Assembly (NCBI RefSeq): GCF_003634635.1
Contig: NZ_RBJB01000002.1
Coordinates: 744,001 to 808,000, forward strand
DNA from: Marinobacter nauticus
GTDB taxonomy: Bacteria; Pseudomonadota; Gammaproteobacteria; Pseudomonadales; Oleiphilaceae
Direction: 5' to 3'
Length of the DNA: 64,000 nt
A model generated the notes under the pieces. That model was not told where the DNA came from, did not search any database, and worked only from the letters and a program-made list of their open reading frames with translations. This document shows, one piece after another, positions 17,761 through 26,655 of this stretch; position 1 is the stretch's first letter; each line of letters starts with the position of its first letter. Both the position numbers and the translations under genes were made by a program.

Positions 17761-17824
17761 CTTGAGAAGATCAGCTGACCCTCCGAGGCCCGCTCCCAGC
17801 TTTACCACTCACCGGGAGGTACCC

Positions 17825-19258
17825 ATGAGCAACGAGATTCCGGTCAAACAGGTTGACCCGAACGGCGATTCCTCCAATAACAAGAAAAAGCCAGAAACCG
17901 TCGACCTGTACGCCAGTCGACAGAAAATCTACGTCAAGGAAGTCAAAGGCTTTTTCCAGCGAATCCGGAATGTCAGCTTGACCCTTCTGATGGGCATGTA
18001 CTTTCTCTTCGTTTGGCTTACCCTGGACGGGCAGCCCCTGATCCACTTCGACTTGCCCGCCCGAGAATTTCACCTGTACGGCGTGACCTTCTTCCCGAAA
18101 GATTTCTTTCTGCTTTCGGGCATGCTGATCATTTCAGCATTTGGACTCTTTTTCATCACCACTCTGTTCGGTCGGGTCTGGTGTGGCTATACCTGCCCCC
18201 AGACTGTCTGGACCTTTATTTTCATGTGGATCGAGGAAAAGGTTGAGGGCAGCCGCAACAAGCGGATGAAACTGGATAAATCTCCGAACTCCAGGGAGAA
18301 ACTTGCCAAAAAATCGATCAAACACGCGCTCTGGCTGTTTGTTGCGCTGGCGACTGGCGTCACCTTCGTTGGCTATTTCTACCCTATCCGCGAGCTGATC
18401 GTTGACCTGTTTACCATACAGGCCAACGGCTGGGCCTATTTCTGGGTAGCCTTCTTTACCGTCGCCACCTATCTGAACGCCGGCTGGATGCGGGAGCAGG
18501 TGTGTCTGTACATGTGCCCGTACGCCCGCTTCCAATCCGTGATGTTTGACCCCAACACCCGCGTTGTTTCCTATGACCCCAACCGGGGCGAGCCACGCGG
18601 CAGCCGCAAGAAAGGCGTCGAACCCGCCGAAGTTGGCCTGGGCGACTGTATTGATTGCGGCCAGTGTGTTCAGGTCTGCCCCACCGGTATCGATATCCGT
18701 GACGGCCTCCAGTACGAGTGTATCGGCTGCGCCCTGTGTATCGACGCCTGCGATGAAGTTATGGAGAAGATGAACTATCCCAAGGGGCTGATTCGCTACA
18801 CCACTGAGAACGAACTGGAGGGTAAAACTTCCAAACTGCTACGGCCGCGTACCTTTGGCTACGGCGCCGTGCTCATACTGATGATCAGCGCGGTGATCTT
18901 TACCATTGCCACCCGGGTTCCGGCCAAGATGGATGTGCTGCGGGATCGCGGCGCTTTGTTCAGTTTTAACGGCGAAGGACGGGTGGAAAACTCGTATACC
19001 GTCAAGATCCAGAACATGTCAGAAGTACCGCAAACCTTCAGCCTGTCTGTGGACGGTCTTGAAGACATGCGTATTCTGACAGACACCACGGTAACGGTGA
19101 GCAGTGGCGAGAATCTCTCCTTGCCCACGGTTGTAGATGTGCCACCGGAAGCGCTGGTGGATACCAATAACGACATTCGTTTCTACGCCGAGTCCCAACC
19201 GGATTCCTTGATTAAACTTGAAACTGAAAGCCGGTTTGTTGGTCCAAGGCCCCGCTAA
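17825..19258 (+). CDS. ccoG: cbb3 oxidase maturation protein CcoG (ferredoxin-like cupric reductase)
   Basis: A 477-residue inner-membrane iron-sulfur protein. Several membrane helices (about residues 40-60, 88-110, 160-180, 195-215, 340-360) flank a NapH-like GRVWCGYTCPQTVW motif and a two-cluster ferredoxin domain (CIDCGQCVQVCPTG and CIGCALCIDACD). A C-terminal periplasmic immunoglobulin-like domain follows. CcoG is known to reduce Cu(II) to Cu(I) for delivery to the oxidase. ATG 17825 follows a strong GGGAGG site; a longer frame upstream is not used. First gene of ccoGHIS. Confidence 0.96.
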   Translation: MSNEIPVKQVDPNGDSSNNKKKPETVDLYASRQKIYVKEVKGFFQRIRNVSLTLLMGMYFLFVWLTLDGQPLIHFDLPAREFHLYGVTFFPKDFFLLSGMLIISAFGLFFITTLFGRVWCGYTCPQTVWTFIFMWIEEKVEGSRNKRMKLDKSPNSREKLAKKSIKHALWLFVALATGVTFVGYFYPIRELIVDLFTIQANGWAYFWVAFFTVATYLNAGWMREQVCLYMCPYARFQSVMFDPNTRVVSYDPNRGEPRGSRKKGVEPAEVGLGDCIDCGQCVQVCPTGIDIRDGLQYECIGCALCIDACDEVMEKMNYPKGLIRYTTENELEGKTSKLLRPRTFGYGAVLILMISAVIFTIATRVPAKMDVLRDRGALFSFNGEGRVENSYTVKIQNMSEVPQTFSLSVDGLEDMRILTDTTVTVSSGENLSLPTVVDVPPEALVDTNNDIRFYAESQPDSLIKLETESRFVGPRPR

Positions 19259-19309
19259 CAAGAGGGCCCGACAACCGGCTCTGAAGCCATAAACCGAGAC
19301 AAGACCGTA

Positions 19310-19825
19310 ATGACTGATAGCACAACACCTGCCCCCTGGTATCGCCAGCCCTGGTTCTGGTTCCTGACCATTTTTCCGCTGGCGTCGATGATGTGGGGGA
19401 TAACGGCCCTGACAGTATCGTCCAGCATGGACAACTCGCTGGTAACCGACGACTACTCCAAACAGGGCCGTGGCATCAATATGTCCATTGCCCGGGATGA
19501 AAAGGCGGCCGATCTGGAGATGGCGGGCACGCTGAGCCTGAATGGTCGTTCTGCGACACTGGATCTGAGCACCGTGAATGGTGCTGCCGATTACCCGTAC
19601 CTGGTGTTCAACCTGTATCACCCGACATTGTCTGGTCAGGATAAAACCATCCAGTTTACCCAGGTTGCTCCTGGTCAGTACCGGGGCCAGCTCCTTGAGG
19701 ATGTCAGTGGTCGCTGGTACTACGACCTTCAGGGTCCAGACAATGACTGGCGGGTAAAGGGTGAGGTAAGGCTCCCTTCCTCCACCCCTATACGCATTAA
19801 CGCAGAAGGCGACGCCCAAGGGTGA
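19310..19825 (+). CDS. ccoH: cbb3 oxidase assembly protein CcoH (FixH)
   Basis: A 171-residue single-span membrane protein. The N-terminal helix (about residues 11-35, WFWFLTIFPLASMMWGITALT) is followed by a periplasmic beta-sandwich FixH domain with DDYSKQGRGINMS and the Pro-Gly-rich PGQYRGQL, then WYYDLQGPDNDWRVKGEVRLP. CcoH is needed for stable assembly of CcoNOP. Its stop overlaps the GTG start of ccoI. Confidence 0.94.
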   Translation: MTDSTTPAPWYRQPWFWFLTIFPLASMMWGITALTVSSSMDNSLVTDDYSKQGRGINMSIARDEKAADLEMAGTLSLNGRSATLDLSTVNGAADYPYLVFNLYHPTLSGQDKTIQFTQVAPGQYRGQLLEDVSGRWYYDLQGPDNDWRVKGEVRLPSSTPIRINAEGDAQG

Positions 19826-22269
19826 CCACCCTGAACTGCTTCCATTGCGGAGAACCAGCGGATGGCGACCCCCCGATCACCCTGGAACTGCAGGGACAGC
19901 AACGGCATTTTTGTTGCCAGGGTTGCAAGGCTGTGTGTCAGACCATCCACCAGGAGGGTCTGACCGGTTTCTATGAGTTTCGCACCGAACCCGCCGTTAC
20001 GCCAAGAGAGCTGACCCGGTCAGAACTCGATCGTATCCGGGAACTGGATCACCCCCTGGTTCAGCAAGCCTTTGTGGCACCAGTCAAGGCTGGCCAGGAG
20101 GCACAACTGCTGATCGGCGGTATTACCTGCGCCGCCTGCATCTGGCTGCTTGAGAATCACATGAAGCAGCAGCCAGGCGTGCAGAGCTTTACCGTAAACC
20201 ACACCACACAGCGGGCTCGCCTGGTCTGGGCATCGGACAAGGCACGTCTCAGCGACCTTCTGATTGCCATCCATGAACTTGGCTACACCGCCCGCCCCTA
20301 TCAGGCAGACGAAGCGGAACAGGCGCTCAAGGCAGAACACCGCTCGATGCTCATTCGCCTGGCGGTGGCCGGGATTGGTTCCTTCCAGAGCATGATGCTG
20401 GCCTTTCCCCTGTACTTTGAGCTGGTCAGTGATCTTTCCACAGATTTTGTGGATTTTTTCCGCTGGTTCAGTCTGCTGGTTGCCACGCCGGTGGTGTTCT
20501 ACAGTGCTCGCCCATTCTTTACCAATGCCCGCCGGGACCTGCTCTCCCGTCATCTGACCATGGACGTACCGGTGGCCATCGCCATCGGGCTTGCCTATGG
20601 CGCAAGCGCCTGGATCACGTTGATCGGCGGCGAGGAAGTGTATTTTGAATCCGTATGTATGTTCACCTTCTTCCTGCTGCTGGGCAGATACATTGAAGTT
20701 CAGGCTCGCTATCGCGCCGGGCTGAGCGGTAATGCCCTTGCGGGCTTCCAGCCTTCTGTCGCGGCGCGGGTCCTGAACGGTGAGGCAGAGATCATTGCCA
20801 TTCACCAGGTACAACCGGGTGATGTGATCCGGGTTCGACCAGGGGAAACGCTACCTGTGGATGGCGAAATCGTCTCGGGGGAGTCTACCCTGAACGAAGC
20901 CGCTCTCACCGGTGAATACCTTCCAGAAACCCGAAAGCCGGGCGACACCGTTCATGCCGGCAGCGTAAATGGGGAAAATCCGCTCGACATCCGCGTCACC
21001 CATGCCGGGGCCCAGACCCGGCTGTCCGGAATCTTGCGAGTTCTGGATCGCGTACAGTCCGAAAAGCCGCCGGTGGCCCGGATGGCCGATCGCATTGCGG
21101 GCAAGTTCGTCGGCCGTGTGCTGATACTGGCACCAGTGGTCTGGGCAGGCTGGTGGCTGGCCGGCGCCGACAACGCCTTCGATATCACGCTTTCCGTACT
21201 GGTGGTTACCTGCCCCTGCGCCCTCTCGCTGGCTACGCCAACGGCGATCACATCTGCCACGGTGCGCCTGAGAAGGCTTGGTTTCCTGCCTACTCGCGGT
21301 CACACCCTGGAATCCATGAACACCATCGATACCGTGGTGTTTGATAAAACCGGGACTCTGACCCGGGGAGAACTCAGCCTGACCGATCAATCGGTGTTCG
21401 GCAGTCTGGATCAGGACACCTGCATCCGGATCGCCGCAGGGCTGGAGAAGCATTCAGAACATCCGATTGCCAGGGTATTCCACGAGCAGCCTTCGCTTAC
21501 CGTCAGCCAGGTGAGTAACCACTTGGGCGGTGGCTTGTCCGGGCTTTACCATGGCCGGGCGGTCTACATCGGGCACAAAGTCTTTGTCGCCGAGCACACG
21601 TCGGCAATTGCGCCAGAAGGTGAAGACGCCCAAGGCATGGAAATCTGGCTCGCGACAGACAAGGAATGGCTGGCACGCTTCCGGCTGGATGACAAGATAC
21701 GGGAAGACGCGTCACAAGCCTTGCAGGCGTTACGGAAATCCGGAATCGAGACCTTGCTGCTTAGTGGGGATCGCTCCGGCCACGTGCAGCAGGTGGCTCA
21801 TGCACTGGGCATTGACCGAGCCATTGGTGAAGCCTCACCGGAGCAGAAACTGGAAGTACTGGAACAGCTTCGCGCGGACGGACACCGGGTGATGATGGTG
21901 GGTGACGGGCTGAATGACCTTCCTTCCATGGCCGGGGCCGGGATTTCAGTGGCCATGGGAACAGCGGCAGACCTGACTCAACTCAAAGCCGACGCGGTGC
22001 TGCTGAACGGCCAACTGAACTCCCTGGTCGCGGCGATTGAAACCAGCAAACAAACCCGGAAAATCATCCGCCAGAATATGATCTGGGCGTTCGGCTACAA
22101 TGTCTGCGCCCTGCCCCTGGCCGCAGCCGGCCTGGTTCCGCCCTGGCTTGCTGCCATCGGCATGTCCCTGAGTTCACTGATCGTGGTGCTTAACGCCTTG
22201 CGACTGAGCCGGGCCAACAGGAGCAACCCGTCTCCGGAGGCACCCCTTGGCGCACCCGAAACAGCCTGA
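19822..22269 (+). CDS. ccoI: Copper-exporting P-type ATPase for cbb3 oxidase, CcoI
   Basis: An 815-residue P1B ATPase that moves copper across the inner membrane for insertion into CcoN. The N-terminal Cys-rich segment (CFHCGEPADGDPP, CCQGCKAVC) and a heavy-metal domain with CAAC (GGITCAACIWLLENH) precede eight membrane helices. The intramembrane metal site is CPCALSLATP. The phosphorylation loop DKTGTLT, TGE in the actuator domain and GDGLND in the hinge are intact. The start is a GTG inside the ccoH stop (GTGA), indicating translational coupling. Confidence 0.96.
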   Translation: MTTLNCFHCGEPADGDPPITLELQGQQRHFCCQGCKAVCQTIHQEGLTGFYEFRTEPAVTPRELTRSELDRIRELDHPLVQQAFVAPVKAGQEAQLLIGGITCAACIWLLENHMKQQPGVQSFTVNHTTQRARLVWASDKARLSDLLIAIHELGYTARPYQADEAEQALKAEHRSMLIRLAVAGIGSFQSMMLAFPLYFELVSDLSTDFVDFFRWFSLLVATPVVFYSARPFFTNARRDLLSRHLTMDVPVAIAIGLAYGASAWITLIGGEEVYFESVCMFTFFLLLGRYIEVQARYRAGLSGNALAGFQPSVAARVLNGEAEIIAIHQVQPGDVIRVRPGETLPVDGEIVSGESTLNEAALTGEYLPETRKPGDTVHAGSVNGENPLDIRVTHAGAQTRLSGILRVLDRVQSEKPPVARMADRIAGKFVGRVLILAPVVWAGWWLAGADNAFDITLSVLVVTCPCALSLATPTAITSATVRLRRLGFLPTRGHTLESMNTIDTVVFDKTGTLTRGELSLTDQSVFGSLDQDTCIRIAAGLEKHSEHPIARVFHEQPSLTVSQVSNHLGGGLSGLYHGRAVYIGHKVFVAEHTSAIAPEGEDAQGMEIWLATDKEWLARFRLDDKIREDASQALQALRKSGIETLLLSGDRSGHVQQVAHALGIDRAIGEASPEQKLEVLEQLRADGHRVMMVGDGLNDLPSMAGAGISVAMGTAADLTQLKADAVLLNGQLNSLVAAIETSKQTRKIIRQNMIWAFGYNVCALPLAAAGLVPPWLAAIGMSLSSLIVVLNALRLSRANRSNPSPEAPLGAPETA

Positions 22270-22305
22270 TACTTTGGGTAATACACTTATGAACAGGAGG
22301 TTATC

Positions 22306-22542
22306 GTGCAGATTGTCATGATACTGGTTCCGCTTATGCTCATCCTGGTGGCGCTGGGCGTCCTTCTGTTTTCCTGGGCCGTGAAAAACGGCCAGTACGA
22401 TGACATGGACGGCCCCGCTCATCGCATTCTTTACGACGATGATAAAGATATGATTCCCAAAGAAGCTCGCCGAACCGAGTCGAAACCTGACGGTCAGAAA
22501 GACCAATCGGAGCAAACCGATACCGATACCGACAAGGGCTGA
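22306..22542 (+). CDS. ccoS: cbb3 oxidase maturation protein CcoS
   Basis: A 78-residue protein with one N-terminal membrane helix (about residues 2-24) and the CcoS signature FSWAVKNGQYDDMDGPAHRILYDDD. It is needed for cofactor insertion into the oxidase. The start is a GTG with a near-perfect AGGAGG site six bases upstream; an ATG four codons later is not as well placed. The tail is acidic and basic mixed (KPDGQKDQSEQTDTDTDKG) and probably disordered. Confidence 0.95.
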   Translation: MQIVMILVPLMLILVALGVLLFSWAVKNGQYDDMDGPAHRILYDDDKDMIPKEARRTESKPDGQKDQSEQTDTDTDKG

Positions 22543-22553
22543 CAGGATAGCCA

Positions 22554-23243
22554 ATGCAGCCTGAACTTTATCTGAGCTACCCCAGCGCCTTCCTAATCGG
22601 GCTGCTCGGCAGTACCCATTGTCTGGGCATGTGCGGTGGCATCAGTGCATCGCTGTCCATGGCGTTGCCCGTCGGCCAGGGCTTCCGTTTTCGGCAAACC
22701 CTGTTATTGCTGGCATTCAATTTTGGCAGGATTGCCAGCTACGCCCTGATCGCAACCCTGATTGCCCTGCTCAGCACCAGTGCCGCCAGCCAGTGGCATG
22801 GTGCCGGATTGGCTCTGATGACCCTGGCGGGATTGCTGCTGATCATGATGGGGTTATCCATGGGGCAATGGTGGCAGGGTATTCGCTACATTGAGCGGGT
22901 CGGGGCGCCGGCATGGCGCTTCCTGTCGCCGCTTACCCGCAAGTTCCTGCCGGTTCACAATGGCGGCCAGGCCCTTGCTCTCGGTGCCTTGTGGGGATGG
23001 CTGCCCTGCGGCCTTGTTTACAGCACACTGGGATGGGCGGCGCTCCAACCAACCGTCAGCAGCGCCGCTCTCACGATGATGTTCTTCGGACTGGGAACCC
23101 TGCCGTCGATGTTGGCGACGGGCTTCGCCGCCAACTGGATAAGAGGCCTGAAAAGCAACCAGAGCTTCCGCAAGCTCAGTGGCCTGCTGTTAATCCTGTT
23201 TGGCCTCTGGACGCTGCCTTTCCAGGCCCTGCTGAATCACTGA
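22554..23243 (+). CDS. TauE/SafE-like membrane protein of the cbb3 cluster
   Basis: A 229-residue integral membrane protein with about six helices. Near the N-terminus it has GLLGSTHCLGMCGGISASLS; the HCxGMCGG motif is the hallmark of the UreH/TauE-SafE-like family found next to ccoS in many gammaproteobacteria. A second conserved segment is ALGALWGWLPCGLVYSTL with another Cys. The paired Cys/Met/His residues in the membrane suggest metal (copper) handling, but that is inference. It starts 11 bases after ccoS and ends 3 bases before the convergent ttcA stop. Confidence 0.85.
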   Translation: MQPELYLSYPSAFLIGLLGSTHCLGMCGGISASLSMALPVGQGFRFRQTLLLLAFNFGRIASYALIATLIALLSTSAASQWHGAGLALMTLAGLLLIMMGLSMGQWWQGIRYIERVGAPAWRFLSPLTRKFLPVHNGGQALALGALWGWLPCGLVYSTLGWAALQPTVSSAALTMMFFGLGTLPSMLATGFAANWIRGLKSNQSFRKLSGLLLILFGLWTLPFQALLNH

Positions 23244-23246
23244 CGA

Positions 23247-24155
23247 TCAGAGATTCAGTACATCCAGCCGGCCAAAATCCTGCTGGGGCTCCGCGGTTTG
23301 AACGGCCTGACGCTTGCCGCCAAGACGCCGCCCTTCCCTGAAGTCATATAATTCCGGATCGGCCAGGTGCGACGGCTCGACATTGCAAAGGGCCCGGAAC
23401 ATGGTTTCCAGACGGCCAGGATGCTGTTTGTCCCAGGTCTGGAACATTTCCTTGATAACCTGTCGCTGAAGGTTTTCCTGGGAGCCACATAGATTGCAGG
23501 GAATGATCGGAAATTCCCGAAGTGACGCGTAGCGGGCAATATCCTTCTCCCTGGCATAGGCCAGAGGACGAATAACCGTATTGCGGCCATCGTCGCTGTG
23601 GAGCACCGGTGGCATGGATTTGAGTTTGCCGCCGTAGAACATGTTGAGGAACAGGGTTTCCAGCAAATCATCCCGGTGATGGCCCAGGGCAATCTTGGTT
23701 ACACCATGCTCCTCGGCGAAATTGTAGAGAATGCCCCGCCTCAGGCGTGAACACAGTCCGCAAGTGGTCTTCCCTTCAGGCACTTTTTCCTTAACAATAC
23801 TGTAGGTGTCTTTCTCGATGATGTGATACTCGATACCCATCGACTCAAGATAGTCCGGCAGGACATGCTCGGGGAAACCCGGTTGTTTCTGGTCCAGGTT
23901 CACGGCAATCAGTTCGAAACGCACTGGCGCACTCTTCTGCAGATTGAGCAGAATATCGAGCATTGCGTAGGAGTCTTTGCCGCCGGACAGACAGCACATC
24001 ACCTTGTCTCCGGCTTCAATCATCGAGAAATCAGCAATCGCCTGCCCAACTTCACGGCGGAGACGTTTCTGCAATTTGTTAAGCTCCAGTTTCTGGCGAC
24101 GTTCGTAATCAGAAGCCGGTGTCTTCTCAGGGCTGGCAGTCATTGCTTCGGGCAT
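23247..24155 (-). CDS. ttcA: tRNA 2-thiocytidine(32) synthetase TtcA
   Basis: A 302-residue PP-loop enzyme that thiolates C32 of certain tRNAs. The ATP-binding PP-loop is [16 protein letters not shown]. The central cluster-binding Cys pair is [10 protein letters not shown] and a further conserved pair is in [36 protein letters not shown] is the other conserved block. TtcA carries a [4Fe-4S] cluster. ATG 24155 is used; ATG 24143 (MTASPEK) is equally possible since neither has a strong ribosome binding site. It is divergent from a tetR gene. Confidence 0.95.
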   Translation of the reverse strand: MPEAMTASPEKTPASDYERRQKLELNKLQKRLRREVGQAIADFSMIEAGDKVMCCLSGGKDSYAMLDILLNLQKSAPVRFELIAVNLDQKQPGFPEHVLPDYLESMGIEYHIIEKDTYSIVKEKVPEGKTTCGLCSRLRRGILYNFAEEHGVTKIALGHHRDDLLETLFLNMFYGGKLKSMPPVLHSDDGRNTVIRPLAYAREKDIARYASLREFPIIPCNLCGSQENLQRQVIKEMFQTWDKQHPGRLETMFRALCNVEPSHLADPELYDFREGRRLGGKRQAVQTAEPQQDFGRLDVLNL

Positions 24156-24228
24156 TCGTTTTCACGCTCACAAGGTAAGTGAGCGGGCAATTATACGCGC
24201 CACAAACCATCAGGGACAGGATAGCAAC

Positions 24229-24885
24229 ATGGATATGTTGAAATTGACTTCACCACAAGCCACGGGCAAGCGCGCGCTCAACCGTATCCGAAATCGTCAC
24301 GCCATTCTCAGGGCGGCCAGAGACTGTTTTCAGGAACACGGTTACGACAACACCACCATTCGGGACATTGTCCGCAGAACCGGTCTCGCCGCCGGCACCT
24401 TCTACAACTACTTTTCCAGCAAACAGGATATCTTCGCGGCCCTGCTCAGCGATTTCCTGACCTCGCTCAACAACGACATGAGCCAGCAGCGACAATCTGC
24501 ATCCTCAACCCAGGAATTTGTCTACCGTGCCTATCTGGCGCTCTACAGTGCCACCGCGAAAGATCCGGTGGTGTATGAACTGGCCCATCAGAATCAGCGC
24601 GCCCTGAGAAACCTGTTCGGCTCAGATATTCTGGGCCTGACCATGCTGTCCCTTGAGGAAGACGTTCGGAACGCCATGACCCGCGGGCTGCTGCCGGCAG
24701 TCGATGCGGACTATCTTTGCGCCGCGTTTTTTGGCGTGGCCTACGACACCAGCATGCTGGTGGCCAGGCGGGCACACCAGAAGCCGGAACTCGCCCAGGA
24801 CGAAGCCAGAACAGCGGCTGAGTTTTCCACCCAGCTGTTTCTGGGCGGCTTCCCGGCCCTGACCAGGCTTTCAAGCGAAGGCTGA
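24229..24885 (+). CDS. TetR-family transcriptional regulator
   Basis: A 218-residue regulator. The N-terminal helix-turn-helix domain is clear: RHAILRAARDCFQEHGYDNTTIRDIVRRTGLAAGTFYNYFSSKQDIFAALL (residues about 23-73), with the usual TFYNYF in the recognition helix. The C-terminal ligand domain (residues 80-205) is helical and I do not recognise its subfamily. Its start is GGACAGGATAGCAAC-ATG. The next gene, a J-domain protein, begins 10 bases downstream, so the two may be co-transcribed. Target genes cannot be told from the sequence. Confidence 0.92.
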   Translation: MDMLKLTSPQATGKRALNRIRNRHAILRAARDCFQEHGYDNTTIRDIVRRTGLAAGTFYNYFSSKQDIFAALLSDFLTSLNNDMSQQRQSASSTQEFVYRAYLALYSATAKDPVVYELAHQNQRALRNLFGSDILGLTMLSLEEDVRNAMTRGLLPAVDADYLCAAFFGVAYDTSMLVARRAHQKPELAQDEARTAAEFSTQLFLGGFPALTRLSSEG

Positions 24886-24895
24886 CTGGCATACC

Positions 24896-25573
24896 ATGAT
24901 GGCCATGACCATCTCCGCAGATAACCAGATACTCGATGACTCACCCGAAGCCCGTGGTGAAGAGCGCGGCTGGCTACAGCAACAGGTGCAGCATCTGTTG
25001 GTTGCCGTGGAGCACGAGCTGCGGGCCGCAGGCCCGGCCGGGCTATCCGAGCTGGAGCTAATTCGGGCCTTGCAGGGCGAGCGCTGGAGCCTGATTGGCA
25101 TCGTCGACTTTCACGAGCCCGATCGACTGTACCCGGTGCACTTCCTGCTGTTCCACGTACTCTACCGTCTGCGCGATCAGATTGCCCTGGAGGGCGAGAG
25201 CCTGAATATCTCTCCGCTTCGGCTCAGTATCGGGCAAATGGTGACGCGCACCGAATCAACGGCACTGCCGGATTCTACCGATGCCCTGCGTGAGTTCTAT
25301 CTGGATCTGTCACAGTACTTTCTCTCCGAAGCCGCCATTCAGGAAATGATGGACAACTTCTGGGCCGGCAACACCCTGTCCCGGCCCGAGCACTCGGAAG
25401 CCGCCGAGGCGGCCAGGACGCTGGGTTTCGATGAATTACCGGAGCAGTTCGCTACCGTCAAGAAGCGCTTCCGAAAACTCGTGATGCGTGCGCACCCGGA
25501 CCGGGGCGGTGAGACCGGAGAAATCCAACAACTGAATCAGGCCTTCTCGGTTCTGAAAGCCCATTACGCCTAA
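24896..25573 (+). CDS. DnaJ-related protein with C-terminal J domain
   Basis: A 225-residue soluble protein. The N-terminal 150 residues match the DnaJ-related N-terminal domain of marine gammaproteobacteria (LQGERWSLIGIVDFHEPDRLYPVHFLLFHVLYRLRDQ). The C-terminal 60 residues are a J domain: EQFATVKKRFRKLVMRAHPDRGGETGEIQQLNQAFSVLKAHY, with the HPD motif that stimulates the DnaK ATPase. There is no Gly/Phe region or zinc finger, so it is not DnaJ itself. Probably a specialised DnaK co-chaperone with unknown client. It starts 10 bases after the tetR stop. Confidence 0.9.
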   Translation: MMAMTISADNQILDDSPEARGEERGWLQQQVQHLLVAVEHELRAAGPAGLSELELIRALQGERWSLIGIVDFHEPDRLYPVHFLLFHVLYRLRDQIALEGESLNISPLRLSIGQMVTRTESTALPDSTDALREFYLDLSQYFLSEAAIQEMMDNFWAGNTLSRPEHSEAAEAARTLGFDELPEQFATVKKRFRKLVMRAHPDRGGETGEIQQLNQAFSVLKAHYA

Positions 25574-25611
25574 ATCATCCTACGAGATCCCGTGTGTCAG
25601 GAAACAAGACC

Positions 25612-26646
25612 ATGCTTCGAATAAACAAACTGATTGCGTATCCCCTGATCAGTGCCCTGTTGCTGGCCGGAACACAGGCTCAGGCCGACCTGGTGGTTCT
25701 GCAGTATCACCACGTGGATGACAGTACACCTCCGGCGACCAGCACGTCCCGATCATTGTTTGAGGCGCAAATGAACATGATCCGGGATCTTGACCTTGAC
25801 GTGGTGCCGCTGGAAGCCGGCACCAGGGCGGCACTGGCCGGCGAACACCCTGACACCAATGAAGTGGCCATTACTTTCGATGATGCCTATGAATCCGTCC
25901 ATACCTTTGCTGCGCCGTTACTGGACAGGCTCGGGCTTCCATACACTGTCTTCGTCAATACTGACGCAGTGGGCGCCAAGGGTTACATGACCTGGGAGCA
26001 ACTCCGCACAATGGCAGACAACGAGCTGGCGACCATCGCCAATCACAGTACGGATCACGCTCACCTGGCACGCAGACGGGGTGAACCCGAAGAGGCATGG
26101 GAAAACCGGATTACCAGCAGCCTGGACGAGGCTCAGCAAGAGCTGAAGAACCGTCTTGGCGTGGAGGAACCTCTGTTCGCCTATCCCTACGGCGAATTCG
26201 ATCAAGCCCTGGAACAGAAGCTCAGCGAGAGAGGCTGGCTTGGATACGGGCAACAATCGGGAGCTATCGGACAATACTCAGGTAAAACCCGTCTGCCCCG
26301 TTTCCCCATGGCCAATGCCTACGGCCAATTGGGCAGCCTGAAAGACAAACTGATGAGCAAGACTTTTCCGGTACCGGCCAAAGACCTGCCCGACGGGGTG
26401 TTCGAGCAGAATCCGCCGCGTTTGAGGTTAACGCCCACCGATGCCATCAGCCCCTCCCGGCTTACCTGTTTCGCGTCCGGACTCGGTCGAATCAATTTTG
26501 AAGTGGTGGGAGATAGCATAGAGGTCCAAGCACCCAAAGCCATCAACAGCCGTCGGTTCCGATACAACTGTACCCATCCGGCGGGTAACGGCAGCTTCTA
26601 CTGGCTGTCCCAGCAGTGGTTGAATCTGGACGCACCGGAAGACTGA
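25612..26646 (+). CDS. Exported polysaccharide deacetylase-family protein
   Basis: A 344-residue secreted protein. A signal peptide ends near AQA (about residue 26). The NodB/CE4 domain follows: VVLQYHHVDD, EVAITFDDAYESVH with the Asp pair, ATIANHSTDHAHLAR with the metal-binding His residues, and FAYPYGEFDQALEQKL. The motif order is like the deacetylase part of PgaB, but the PgaB hydrolase domain is missing. The last 90 residues form a small beta-rich domain with Cys pairs (LTCFASG, YNCTHPAG). The substrate may be N-acetylated surface polysaccharide or peptidoglycan; undecided. ATG 25612 follows CAGGAA at 8 bases. Convergent with the lipoprotein gene at 26656. Confidence 0.88.
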   Translation: MLRINKLIAYPLISALLLAGTQAQADLVVLQYHHVDDSTPPATSTSRSLFEAQMNMIRDLDLDVVPLEAGTRAALAGEHPDTNEVAITFDDAYESVHTFAAPLLDRLGLPYTVFVNTDAVGAKGYMTWEQLRTMADNELATIANHSTDHAHLARRRGEPEEAWENRITSSLDEAQQELKNRLGVEEPLFAYPYGEFDQALEQKLSERGWLGYGQQSGAIGQYSGKTRLPRFPMANAYGQLGSLKDKLMSKTFPVPAKDLPDGVFEQNPPRLRLTPTDAISPSRLTCFASGLGRINFEVVGDSIEVQAPKAINSRRFRYNCTHPAGNGSFYWLSQQWLNLDAPED

Positions 26647-26655
26647 TGGTCGCCA

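Noticed and set aside
17761..17775. TTGAGAAGATCAG before ccoG as a second FNR/Anr box.
   Set aside because: The half-sites are one base too close and the first lacks the final T, so the match is poor.
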